64,000 nucleotides of DNA, taken from contig CAWKCG010000027.1 in the NCBI GenBank assembly GCA_963847965.1, positions 1-64,000 of the forward strand, given 5' to 3'. How positions within the stretch are numbered: position 1 is the stretch's first letter; every line of letters starts with the position of its first letter. Shown piece after piece: positions 15,155 to 23,419 of the stretch. The translations under genes were made by a program, and so were the position numbers. The DNA comes from Palsa-504 sp963847965 (GTDB lineage Bacteria > Actinomycetota > Actinomycetes > Streptosporangiales > Streptosporangiaceae). The notes beneath the pieces were generated by a model, which made no database searches, was not told the DNA's origin, and saw only the letters and a list, made by a program, of their open reading frames with translations.

Positions 15155-16462
15155 TTACGTGCTGGAACGGCCGCGCCGCGCCGTGGTGTCGACGGTGACG
15201 GCGGCGATCAGCACGATCGCGGTCCAGATGTTCTGGGACGCGGCGCCCAGGCCGAGCAGCTCCAGGCCGTTGTAGATCACGGCCACGATGACCCCGCCAA
15301 GGACCGCGCCCAGCATCTTGCCCCGGCCGCCGAACAGGCTGGTGCCGCCGATGACCGCGGCGGCGACCGCGTACAGCACGTTGTTGCCGCCCGAAACGCC
15401 GGTGGACATCGAGCCGAGGTAGGACGCCAGGATGATGCCCATGATGCCCGCGGTCAGCCCGGCCAGGGTGAACGCCAGGACGCGGATCCGGTTCAGGTTG
15501 ATGCCGGCCCGCCGGGCCGCCTCGGCGTTGCCGCCGATGGCGTAGAAGTACCGGCCGGTCCGGGTCCGGCCGAGCAGGAAGCTGTAGGCCACCACGACCA
15601 CCAGGATCAGCAGCACTACCCACGGCACACCGCGCACCACGGCCAGGCCAAGGCCGCGGTTGGTGTTGCCGATGAGCACGACGACCACGCCGGCGACCGC
15701 CATCGCGGCGACCTTCAGCCAGGTCACGCTGGCGGGGGGCGCGGCGAGCTTGCTGGCGCGCCTGCGGGTGTCGCGCGTGACGAATAGCGCGGCGGCGGCC
15801 ACCACGGCGACGGCCATGACGATCCAGCCGGCCGCCGGGCTCATCGCGCCGGCCTCGATCCAGTACAGCACGCCCGGGTACAGCCGGATCGTCCCGCCGG
15901 AGTTGGGCGCGGCCACGTTCATGACGTACAGCAGCAGGCCCAGCCCGGCCAGCTGGCCGCCCAGCGTGACCACGAAGGACGGCAGCCGCAGCCGGGTGAT
16001 AATCACGCCCTGGATAGCACCGTAGGTCGCCGGGATGGCCAGGCCGCAGAGCACGGCGACCGGCCAGGGCCAGGGATTCGGCGGGAGCAGCGCCCACAGG
16101 GTGATCGTGGCGCCGATCGCGGAGGAGAACCCGATCGACAGGTCGATCTCTCCGAGCAGCAGCACAAACACCTCGGCCATGCCGAGCATCACGATCCACG
16201 CCGCCTGCGTCATCAGGTTGACCAGGTTGCCCGCGGACAGGAACAGGGAGTTGCGGACCTGGAAGTAGACGACGATGACCACGAGCCCGAGCAGGACCGG
16301 CAGGAAGCCGCTCTCTCCGCCGCGGACCCGGACCCACCAGATCTTGATGTACTCGCCGAACGAGTCCGCGATGACCTCGGCGGCGCCGCCCGCGGCGACC
16401 CCGGCTGCGATCTGGTCGGCCTCGGCCGCCTCGGGTGGCGGCTGCTGGACTTCAGTGCTCAC
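15155..16462 (-). CDS. Sugar ABC transporter permease, XylH/RbsC-type
   Basis: A 435-residue permease with about 10-11 membrane helices. GEIDLSIGFSSAIGATI and GGNAEAARRAGINLNRIRVLAFTLAG are hallmark loops of the BPD_transp_2 sugar permeases of the xylose/ribose class, and the latter contains the ATPase-coupling region. The GTG at 16462 has GGGGAG upstream. It is the third gene of the binding protein / ATPase / permease operon (17588-18805, 16474-17529). Long permeases of this size are typical of XylH relatives. The real substrate is not proven. Confidence 0.88.
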   Translation of the reverse strand: MSTEVQQPPPEAAEADQIAAGVAAGGAAEVIADSFGEYIKIWWVRVRGGESGFLPVLLGLVVIVVYFQVRNSLFLSAGNLVNLMTQAAWIVMLGMAEVFVLLLGEIDLSIGFSSAIGATITLWALLPPNPWPWPVAVLCGLAIPATYGAIQGVIITRLRLPSFVVTLGGQLAGLGLLLYVMNVAAPNSGGTIRLYPGVLYWIEAGAMSPAAGWIVMAVAVVAAAALFVTRDTRRRASKLAAPPASVTWLKVAAMAVAGVVVVLIGNTNRGLGLAVVRGVPWVVLLILVVVVAYSFLLGRTRTGRYFYAIGGNAEAARRAGINLNRIRVLAFTLAGLTAGIMGIILASYLGSMSTGVSGGNNVLYAVAAAVIGGTSLFGGRGKMLGAVLGGVIVAVIYNGLELLGLGAASQNIWTAIVLIAAVTVDTTARRGRSST

Positions 16463-16473
16463 TGGAGCTCCCC

Positions 16474-17529
16474 TTATGAGTGCTCGGCCGCGGCGGCGGT
16501 GAGGCGCTTCGAGGTGCCTGTGGTCATCAGGTCCACGATGGACTGGGAATCGAACTGTGCCATGGGCCCGACGGCGACCAGGCGGCCCAGGTACAGCACT
16601 GCCACCCGGTCCGCCACGGCCAGGACGTCGTTCAGGTTGTGCGAGATCACGATCACCCCGATGTCCTGGCTCTTCAGCCTCCTGATGAGGTCGAGCACGA
16701 CGCGGGTCTGGGTGACGCCGAGGGCGGCCGTGGGCTCGTCCAGGACCACCAGCTTCGCCTGGCGCAGCACGGCCTTGGCCACCGCGACGGCCTGGCGCTG
16801 GCCGCCGGACAGCGACCCGACGGTCTGGCGGACCGAGCGGACCGTCACCACGTGCAGGTCGGCCAGCGTGCGCTTGGCCGCGGTCTCCATCGCGACCTCG
16901 TCCAGCTGGAAGAACTTGACCGGCTCGCGGCCGAGGAACATGTTCTGCACGATGTCCAGATTGTCGCACAGCGCGAGGTCCTGGTAGACGGTGGCGATGC
17001 CGAGATCGGTGGCGTCCTTCGGGGTGTGGATCCGGATCGGCCGGCCCTGCCAGATCATCTCGCCGTGGTCCGGCTGCCAGATGCCGGCGATCGTCTTGAT
17101 CAGCGTGCTCTTGCCCGCGCCGTTGTCGCCGACGAGCGCCGTCACCTGCCCGATCGGGACGTCCAGGTCGATGCCGACGAGGGCGCGCACCGGGCCGAAG
17201 TGCTTTCCGATGCCGACCAGGCGCAGCAGCGGCTCGCCGCCGTTGCTGGCGGCGGTGGCGGGAGCTCCGGCGAAGGCAACTTCGGCCGGGGTGGCGGCGT
17301 CGGTCGTCGGGGCCGGGGCTTCGGCGAAGGCGGTTTCGGCTTGCTGGGCCGCGTATTCGGCCTGCGCGGCGGCGGCTTCGGCCCTGGCCGCCGCTAGTTC
17401 GGCCTCGACGGCGGCGCCCTCGGGGGTGTCTGGGTCTTGGGCTTCGCCGGTGAGCGGAGCCTGGTCGGGAGCCGGGGCCCGGCCCGCGTTGGCGGGCCGG
17501 GCCTCGTCGTCCGCGCTCGGAGTGGTCAC
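16474..17529 (-). CDS. Sugar ABC transporter ATP-binding protein, single-domain XylG-like with Ala/Glu-rich N-terminus
   Basis: A 351-residue ATPase. The first ~100 residues are low-complexity Ala/Glu/Pro, including a heptad-like ELAAARAEAAAAQAEYAAQQ segment that could be coiled coil. The ABC domain follows: GDNGAGKST (Walker A), YQDLALCDNLDIVQNMFLGRE, LSGGQRQ, LVVLDEPTAAL and VISHNL. Sugar ATPases of this class usually carry two fused ABC domains; here there is only one, so the transporter would use a homodimer. The stretch QDLALCDNLDI is shared with the ABC domain of the histidine-kinase fusion at 19719-22502. Confidence 0.9.
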   Translation of the reverse strand: MTTPSADDEARPANAGRAPAPDQAPLTGEAQDPDTPEGAAVEAELAAARAEAAAAQAEYAAQQAETAFAEAPAPTTDAATPAEVAFAGAPATAASNGGEPLLRLVGIGKHFGPVRALVGIDLDVPIGQVTALVGDNGAGKSTLIKTIAGIWQPDHGEMIWQGRPIRIHTPKDATDLGIATVYQDLALCDNLDIVQNMFLGREPVKFFQLDEVAMETAAKRTLADLHVVTVRSVRQTVGSLSGGQRQAVAVAKAVLRQAKLVVLDEPTAALGVTQTRVVLDLIRRLKSQDIGVIVISHNLNDVLAVADRVAVLYLGRLVAVGPMAQFDSQSIVDLMTTGTSKRLTAAAAEHS

Positions 17530-17587
17530 CGGGCGCGCCTCCTTACGGTCAGCCAGCTCATGCTTGTCGCGCTCAGCTGGCTACTGC

Positions 17588-18805
17588 TCATACCGATATT
17601 CCAGCGCTCTTGCACGCGGCGACGAACGAGCCGACGCACAGCTGCTGGGCCGGCACGAACTGGTCCGCGATGACGGTCGAGTTCATGTTGGCCGTGGTCA
17701 CCCACTCCGGGGTGAGCAGGACCGACGGGACCTCGGTGTTCTCGACCGAGTCCTTCGTCATGCCGTTCACCAGGCTGGCCGGCGGGGTCTTGCCGGCGCG
17801 CAGGTACATGGCCAGCGCCACGGCGGCCTGGGCCTCGAGGTAGATCGGCTTGTAGACGGTGCCGCACTGGTAGCCGGACAGGATGTTCTGCAGGCCGACC
17901 AGGGTGGCGTCCTGCCCGGTCACCGGGAAGGTGTCCGGCTTGACGCCCTGGGTCTGCAGGTAGTGGACGATCGGGGCGGCGTTCTCGTCGTTCGGGGTGA
18001 GGACCGCGTTGACGCCCTTGTGCGCGGTGAACGCCTGCTGGAACTCACTCTCGGCGGTCGGCGGGTCCCACGTCCCGGGGGGGTTGGCGGCATCGACGTA
18101 GCTCTTGTCGGCGAAGTGGGGAGCGAGCACCGCGTCGTACCCCTCGGCGAACAGGGTCGCGTTGTTGTCGGTCGGGGCGCCGCGCATCACGATGATGTCC
18201 GGCTTGGCGACGTGCCAGGCGGTCGCGCAGGCCACGAAGCCGTTGCCGATCAGGGTGCCGACCTCGACGTTGTTGAAGCTGTCGTAGTACTCGCGGCTGC
18301 CGCCGAGGGTCAGCCGGTCGTAGTCGACGACGTCAACGCCGTGCGACTTGGCGTAGGACTCGATCGAGGCGCCGACGCCGGAGTCCAGCGGGTCCATGAT
18401 GAGGACGCTGGCCCCCTTGGTGATGGCCTCCTGCGCGTCGGCCAGCTCGGTGGCGTCACTGCCCTGCGCATTCACCACGGAGAACTGCGAGGGCGCAAGG
18501 CCGGCCGCCGCCAGGGCCTCCGACAGGTACGGCGCGTCGAATTCGGTGTACCGGGCGGAGCTGACCGTGTCCGGCAGGATCGCGGCTACGTTCCCCTTGC
18601 CGATGGCGGCCAGCGGCTTCAGCAGCGACATCGCGGAGAAGGAATTGTTGAGTTGGCTTATTGAGATGGACGGTACTGCGACCGAGGAGCTAGTCGGGCT
18701 GGTCGTGGTGCTCGACGTAGAACTGCTGCTGCTGCAGGCCGCGGCGGCGAGGGCCAGGGCCAGCACCGTTGCCGTTGCCGCCCCTTTCCTGGCCAGTTGA
18801 ATCAT
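17588..18805 (-). CDS. Sugar ABC transporter substrate-binding lipoprotein, XylF-like
   Basis: A 405-residue lipoprotein. The N-terminus ends in a lipobox (ALAAAAC), then a Ser/Thr-rich tether. The type-1 periplasmic-binding fold follows, with MDPLDSGVGASIESYAKSHG, VDVVDYDRLTLGG and VLTPNDENAAP, motifs seen in D-xylose-binding XylF proteins. The ATG has GAGGTGG upstream. It is the first gene of the transporter operon, transcribed from the region containing OmpR-type repeats at 18919-18970. The exact sugar is uncertain; xylose or another pentose is the leading guess. Confidence 0.88.
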   Translation of the reverse strand: MIQLARKGAATATVLALALAAAACSSSSSTSSTTTSPTSSSVAVPSISISQLNNSFSAMSLLKPLAAIGKGNVAAILPDTVSSARYTEFDAPYLSEALAAAGLAPSQFSVVNAQGSDATELADAQEAITKGASVLIMDPLDSGVGASIESYAKSHGVDVVDYDRLTLGGSREYYDSFNNVEVGTLIGNGFVACATAWHVAKPDIIVMRGAPTDNNATLFAEGYDAVLAPHFADKSYVDAANPPGTWDPPTAESEFQQAFTAHKGVNAVLTPNDENAAPIVHYLQTQGVKPDTFPVTGQDATLVGLQNILSGYQCGTVYKPIYLEAQAAVALAMYLRAGKTPPASLVNGMTKDSVENTEVPSVLLTPEWVTTANMNSTVIADQFVPAQQLCVGSFVAACKSAGISV

Positions 18806-18918
18806 TTAAACCACCTCGCGTCTATAGGGAACGGCCGCATCCAGGCATGCGGTATCGACTCGCTGACTGGCGATCTTCGCGGCGCTAGCGTCTTAAGACG
18901 ACCATAGAACGCCAGGAA

Positions 18919-18970
18919 TTAACGTGACCTTAACATCGGCGTCGCGTCGTGAAGATAGCGTGAACGGTGA
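18919..18970 (-). promoter_or_regulatory. Candidate OmpR-family response-regulator sites upstream of the sugar transporter
   Basis: Two pairs of direct repeats with an 11-bp period, one DNA turn. TTAAC occurs at 18919 and 18930, GTGAA at 18949 and 18960, and a further GTGA at 18967. OmpR/PhoB-class regulators bind such tandem half-sites. They lie 115-165 bp upstream of the binding-protein start and just after the response-regulator gene. Confidence 0.5.
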
Positions 18971-19021
18971 CCCTTCTGTACTCCTTCTGATTCACGTTCG
19001 TCACAAGGACGTTATCTGGGG

Positions 19022-19726
19022 TCATTCCGGGGCCAGCCGATAGCCGGCCCGCGGCTGGGTGAGGATCAGTGGCGCGCTCTCCTCCGCCTCCAGCTTGGCC
19101 CGCAGCCGGCGCACGTAGACGCGCAGGTACTCGGTCTCGGTCTCGTAGCCGTGACCCCACACCCGGCGGAGCAGGTGGGCGTGCGTAAGCAGCTTGCCCC
19201 GGTTGACGGCGAGCTCGCGCAGGAGGGCGAACTCGGTCGGCGTCAGGTGCACCGGCTGGCCGTTGCGCCGCACCTGCTGCAAGGCCAGGTCGATCACGAT
19301 GTCGCCGACCACGATGACCTGGGGCGCCTGCTCGGTCGGCGCGGCAGGCCTGGTCCGCCGCAGCGTCGCGGTGATGCGGGCGAGCAGTTCCTCGATGCTG
19401 AACGGCTTGGTCATGTAGTCGTCGGCCCCCATGTGCAGGGCCGTCACCTTGTCCCGCTCCCCGCCGCGGGCCGAGACCACGATGATGGCGACCGGCGAGC
19501 GCTCGCGGATCTGACGGCACAGCTCGAACCCGTCCGCCTCGGGCAGCATCAGGTCGAGCAGGACGATGTCCGGGTCTTCGGTCTCGAGCAGCTGGAGCGC
19601 GCGCATCCCGTCCACCGACACGATCGTATCGAAGCCGCGCACGGCGAGGTTGGACCTGATCAGGTCCACGATGTTGGGATCGTCCTCCACCACCAGTGCG
19701 CAGGTCTTGCGCGCATCCTCAGTCAT
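19022..19726 (-). CDS. OmpR/KdpE-family response regulator
   Basis: A 234-residue two-domain regulator. The receiver domain carries the acidic pocket (VVEDDPN), the phospho-acceptor Asp in IVLLDLMLPEADG and the conserved Lys in MTKPFSIEELLAR. The winged-helix output domain has HLTPTEFALLRELAVNRGKL and YLRVYVRRLRAKLE, closest in pattern to KdpE. It overlaps the end of the kinase gene by 8 nt, so the two are translationally coupled and form a cognate pair. The sugar transporter operon follows 217 bp downstream on the same strand and is the obvious candidate target. Confidence 0.92.
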   Translation of the reverse strand: MTEDARKTCALVVEDDPNIVDLIRSNLAVRGFDTIVSVDGMRALQLLETEDPDIVLLDLMLPEADGFELCRQIRERSPVAIIVVSARGGERDKVTALHMGADDYMTKPFSIEELLARITATLRRTRPAAPTEQAPQVIVVGDIVIDLALQQVRRNGQPVHLTPTEFALLRELAVNRGKLLTHAHLLRRVWGHGYETETEYLRVYVRRLRAKLEAEESAPLILTQPRAGYRLAPE

Positions 19727-22502
19727 CGTTCGCCACCCCCATGACCCCTGAGATCTCCATGGCCCGCTGCGCCGCGGCCGGTCCGCCGCTCCCGGCCTCG
19801 ACGGGCAGGTAGACGCTGAAGCAGGTGCCCTTGCGCAACGCGGTCAGCTCGATCCTGCCGCCGTGAGCCTGCACGATACCCTTCGCGATCGACAGGCCGA
19901 GCCCGGCGCCCGCGCTCTTGCGGCTGCTCCTCGCGTTGCCTGCGCTGCCTGCGCTGCCGCCCGCGGCTCCGTTACCCACGGCTCCGTTACCCGCGGCTTT
20001 GTTACCTGCGGCTCCGTTACCCACGCCGTTACCCGGGCTCGGGCGCCTGGCGGGCTCGAACGGCGCGGCTACCAGTTCCGGTGGCATGCCCGCACCGTCG
20101 TCCAGCACGCTGATCACGACCTCCGACACGGCCACATCTCCGGCGGTGCCCTGCTGCCCGGTGGTGTCCTGCTCCCCGAGGGTGGCATGCTCCTCAGCCA
20201 TGCCCTGCTCCCCCGCGGTGACCTGAGCGGCCGTGACCCGGTCCGCGGTGGCGGTCACGCGGACCCTGGTGCCCGGCGGGTTGTGACCGACCGCGTTGTT
20301 CAGCAGGTTCACGAAGACCTGCTCCATCCGGTCGTGGTCGGCCCACACGACGGGCAGGTCAGCGTCGCAGCTCAGCGAGACCGACTCGGCGCTGGCCGGC
20401 GGCAGGCAGGCGATCGCCGCCTCGAGCACCAGCCGGATGTCGCACCAGTCCGGCTGCAGGCGCATGATGCCCGATTCGATCGCCGAGTAGTCGAGCAGGT
20501 CGTCGACCAGCCGGCCGAGACGCGCCGACTCCGCGGCGATCCGGTCAAGGAAGCGCTGCTGCGAATCGCGGTCCCAGGTCACGTCGGGCTGCATCAGGCT
20601 GGACGCGTACCCGCGGATGGCCGTCAGCGGGGTCCGCAGCTCGTGGCTCAGGCGGGAGAGAAAACCGCGCTGGAGCTCCCGCGACCGGCGCAGGGCCGCC
20701 GCCTCCTGGTGGGCGTGGGCGGCTTCCTCGCGTTCGAGCGCGAGCCGGAGCGAGTTCGCCGCGTCCTCCATCAGCGCCGTCTCCTCTTTGGTCGGCGGGA
20801 CGCGCCGCCACGTGGCCAGCAGCACGGTGGGGCCGCCGACCGCCAGGAAGGCCACCGCCCGCGCGCGGTGCCTGCGGCTGCTGCGCAGCACCCTGGCCAC
20901 CCCGTCCGGGTCGACGCTGGCCAGCGCGGCTCCCGCCAAGTCGTGCAGGGACGGGGGCGCGGACGACGGGTCGGTGCCGAACGGCCCGGCGCACGCGCGC
21001 CAGCGGGGCGGCTGGCCGGCCGGCTGGGTGACCAGCGCCACCTCCTCGGCCTGCAGGCCACGGCGGAGCGACTGGATCGCGATGGCCAGGCCCTCGCTGA
21101 CCGGGACGGGGCCGGCCAGCGTCTCGAGCATCTCCCTGATCGTCTCGAGCACGCGGTTCCTGGTCGTGACCTGGTCAAGCAGCCGGTCACGCTCGATGGC
21201 GCTTGCGGCGTAACCCGCGTAGACGGTGACGAGGTCGAGTTCCTCGCGCATCGGCGCGCCATGCACCGGGCGGAAGACCGTGATGACGCCGCTGAGGCCG
21301 CCCGGCCCGAGGACGGGGACCGACCAGGAGCTAGCGACCTTCGCCGCCTTGGCCAGGTCACGGAAACTCCGCCAGGCCGCGCCGATGCGGACGTTATCGA
21401 CGATGACAGGCTGCTCATCGGCGGCGGCCATGCCCACCGGGCCGCCCGGGGCGCCGAACGGCAGCCGTGACCACGGATCAAGCTGGCCCTGCGGGAACCC
21501 GAGCGAGGCGGCGCAGTGCAGGGTCTTGTCCGAGACCACGTGGATGCAGAGCCGTTCGCTGCCGAGCGCCGATCCCAGCGCAGACAAGATCAGCAACAGG
21601 CTCGACGACGGGTCGGCGGACACCAGGCGGTCGGTGAGCCCGTGCAGCCTGGTGAGCTGGCGGCGCGCGGAGGAATCGACCTGCTGACCGGAAAGCAACG
21701 CCACCACGTCATCGGGGTAGGTGTCCACCGGGCGCAGGTCCGCCAGGATCCTGCCCTGCCGCAGCACCACGATGCGATCGGCGAGCCGGAACATCTGGTC
21801 GATGTCGTGGCAGGCGAGCAAGATCGTGGCCCCTTGGTCCCGCAGGGTCATGATCAGCTCTTCTACCTGCGCCGACTCCTTCACGCCCAGCGAGGCCGTG
21901 GGTTCGTCAAGAGCGAGCAGGCGGGGCTTGCGCCCCATGGCCCGGGCTACGGCCACCAGCTGCCGCTGCCCCCCGGACAGCGAAGAGACGAGGCGCGTCG
22001 TGTCCGTAAGCGGGATCTTCAGCGAGGCAAGCAGCGCCACCGCGTTCCCGTGAAAGCGGGTCTCGGACATCATCAGCCGGACTGATTCCCGGCCGAGCAT
22101 GATGTTGGCCGCAATGTCCAGGTTGTCGCATAGCGCCAGGTCCTGCCAGACCACCGCTATCCCGTGCTTGGCGGCCCCGCCCGGGTTACCAGGCACCCGC
22201 CGGCCCGCGAGGAACACCTGGCCCGTGTCCGGGACGATGTCGCCGGCGATGCAGCGGACCAAGCTGGTCTTGCCCGCGCCGTTCTCCCCTGCCAGCGCGA
22301 CGAGCTCACCGGTGCGGACGCTCAGGTCGACGCCGTCCAGGGCGCGAAGCCGCCCGTAGCTGACGCTCAGCCCGGACACCCTCAGCAACGGCGGTGCATC
22401 AGAGCTGGCCGCCTTGGCGCTAGCCCCGATGCGCGCCGGTTCGGGACGGGGATCCCGTCCGGCGCGGTGGCCCGTCTTGGCCACCACCACGGAACTGGTC
22501 AT
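19719..22502 (-). CDS. ABC-import ATPase fused to GAF-domain sensor histidine kinase
   Basis: About 927 residues. Residues ~38-260 are a complete sugar-type ABC ATPase: GENGAGKT (72-79), WQDLALCDNLDIAANIMLGR, LSGGQRQ (175-181), LLALDEPTASLG and H-loop ACHDID (H232). Residues ~275-590 look like two GAF-type sensory domains. The kinase follows: LSHELRTPL with H620, N-box NLLNNAVGHNPPG, DDGAGMP and GAGLGLSIAKG. Two low-complexity insertions interrupt the ATP-binding domain, one GEQ-rich and one Gly/Asn/Ala-rich. No membrane segment is visible. The ATG at 22502 is the last start before the conserved domain; the frame stays open to 23051, so the N-terminus is uncertain. Beside a single-ABC-domain sugar importer, the ATPase module may dock on its permease so that the kinase senses transport. 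Confidence 0.88.
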   Translation of the reverse strand: MTSSVVVAKTGHRAGRDPRPEPARIGASAKAASSDAPPLLRVSGLSVSYGRLRALDGVDLSVRTGELVALAGENGAGKTSLVRCIAGDIVPDTGQVFLAGRRVPGNPGGAAKHGIAVVWQDLALCDNLDIAANIMLGRESVRLMMSETRFHGNAVALLASLKIPLTDTTRLVSSLSGGQRQLVAVARAMGRKPRLLALDEPTASLGVKESAQVEELIMTLRDQGATILLACHDIDQMFRLADRIVVLRQGRILADLRPVDTYPDDVVALLSGQQVDSSARRQLTRLHGLTDRLVSADPSSSLLLILSALGSALGSERLCIHVVSDKTLHCAASLGFPQGQLDPWSRLPFGAPGGPVGMAAADEQPVIVDNVRIGAAWRSFRDLAKAAKVASSWSVPVLGPGGLSGVITVFRPVHGAPMREELDLVTVYAGYAASAIERDRLLDQVTTRNRVLETIREMLETLAGPVPVSEGLAIAIQSLRRGLQAEEVALVTQPAGQPPRWRACAGPFGTDPSSAPPSLHDLAGAALASVDPDGVARVLRSSRRHRARAVAFLAVGGPTVLLATWRRVPPTKEETALMEDAANSLRLALEREEAAHAHQEAAALRRSRELQRGFLSRLSHELRTPLTAIRGYASSLMQPDVTWDRDSQQRFLDRIAAESARLGRLVDDLLDYSAIESGIMRLQPDWCDIRLVLEAAIACLPPASAESVSLSCDADLPVVWADHDRMEQVFVNLLNNAVGHNPPGTRVRVTATADRVTAAQVTAGEQGMAEEHATLGEQDTTGQQGTAGDVAVSEVVISVLDDGAGMPPELVAAPFEPARRPSPGNGVGNGAAGNKAAGNGAVGNGAAGGSAGSAGNARSSRKSAGAGLGLSIAKGIVQAHGGRIELTALRKGTCFSVYLPVEAGSGGPAAAQRAMEISGVMGVANDD

Positions 22503-22682
22503 GCCGTCATTGTGTGGCCTCAGTCGTGCCCATGGCCACCCCGGGGGAAGGCGCCGCCACTGCGCGGGCTCATCCGGCCGGGGGTCGGCCCGGTCCAGGA
22601 TTGTGCCGGGCGGGGTCGTCGTCCCGCCGTGGCCGGGGGCCGGTCCTGGGGTCATGCACCATCGCCGTTCGGGAGAATGGTG

Positions 22683-22712
22683 TTGACAGAACGCGAACAT
22701 AATAGCTAGATA
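22683..22712 (+). promoter_or_regulatory. Candidate promoter of the thiamine-binding protein gene
   Basis: TTGACA (22683-22688), an 18-nt spacer and TAGATA (22707-22712) read toward the gene at 22792, leaving about an 80-nt leader. The leader shows no obvious thiamine-pyrophosphate riboswitch core. The region up to the kinase start is otherwise featureless apart from a CCGTTCGG motif also seen near 15100. Confidence 0.4.
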
Positions 22713-22791
22713 TTGTCCTGAACACGAATCAAGACGCCGACAATAAGGGCAGATATCCTCGGCGGGGACGACTGCCGCCAGAGGAGGAGCT

Positions 22792-23085
22792 GTGCTTGTC
22801 GCGTTTTCTGTCACGCCGCTGGGGATCGGGGAAGGAGTCGGGGAGGTGGTGGCCGAGGCGGTCCGGGTGGTGCGGGACAGCGGGCTGCCGAACCGGACCG
22901 ACGCCATGTTCACCACCGTCGAGGGCGACTGGGACGAGGCCATGGAGGTGGTCAAGCGGGCGGTGGAGGCCGTGGCGGCCAGGGCGCCGCGGGTCAGCCT
23001 CGTGCTGAAGGCCGACATCCGGCCGGGCGTAACCGGAGCGCTCACGGCCAAGGTCGAGGCCGTCGAGCGGTACCTGCAAGGCTGA
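22792..23085 (+). CDS. MTH1187/YkoF-family thiamine-binding protein
   Basis: A 97-residue ferredoxin-like protein starting LVAFSVTPLGIGEGVGEVVAEAVRVV and containing GLPNRTDAMFTTVEGDWDEAM, the family pattern for the small thiamine-binding proteins (formerly DUF77). The GTG start has GAGGAGG upstream. Such proteins bind thiamine or its hydroxymethylpyrimidine part in the cytoplasm. No other thiamine gene is nearby. It is divergent from the kinase and convergent with azlD. Confidence 0.85.
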   Translation: MLVAFSVTPLGIGEGVGEVVAEAVRVVRDSGLPNRTDAMFTTVEGDWDEAMEVVKRAVEAVAARAPRVSLVLKADIRPGVTGALTAKVEAVERYLQG

Positions 23086-23095
23086 CCTGGCGGCT

Positions 23096-23419
23096 TCAGG
23101 GCACGCCGAGCAGGCGCAGGACGGCGGCGGTGCCCGCGGCGGCTAGGACGACGACCAGGAACGGGGCCTTGCGCCAGGCCAGCACGCCGCCGACCAGGAC
23201 ACCAGCGGGGCGGGCGATACCGGCGAAGCCGTGGCCTTTGGTCAATGCCGTGGTGGCGACCAGTGCGGCGAGCAGGACCACGGCGGCGACCTCGAGCAGC
23301 CGCTCGGCCCAGGGCGGGAAGGCGAGCCGCTCGCGCAGCACCGGGCCGGAGAAGCGGAGGGCGAACGTTCCTGCGGACAGCGTGAGCATGCCCGCGACGA
23401 CCAGCGTGGTGTCCTTCAC
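23096..23419 (-). CDS. azlD: AzlD-type small subunit of branched-chain amino acid exporter
   Basis: A 107-residue membrane protein with four hydrophobic segments, starting TTLVVAGMLTLSAGTFALRF. It follows azlC with a GTGA overlap at 23416-23419, the standard AzlCD arrangement. AzlCD exports branched-chain amino acids or analogues such as azaleucine. The divergent XRE-cupin gene is the likely local regulator. Confidence 0.85.
   Translation of the reverse strand: MKDTTLVVAGMLTLSAGTFALRFSGPVLRERLAFPPWAERLLEVAAVVLLAALVATTALTKGHGFAGIARPAGVLVGGVLAWRKAPFLVVVLAAAGTAAVLRLLGVP

Noticed and set aside
15155..18805. Naming the transporter xylFGH outright
   Set aside because: Motifs agree with the xylose class, but no xylose catabolic gene is present and related transporters carry other sugars.
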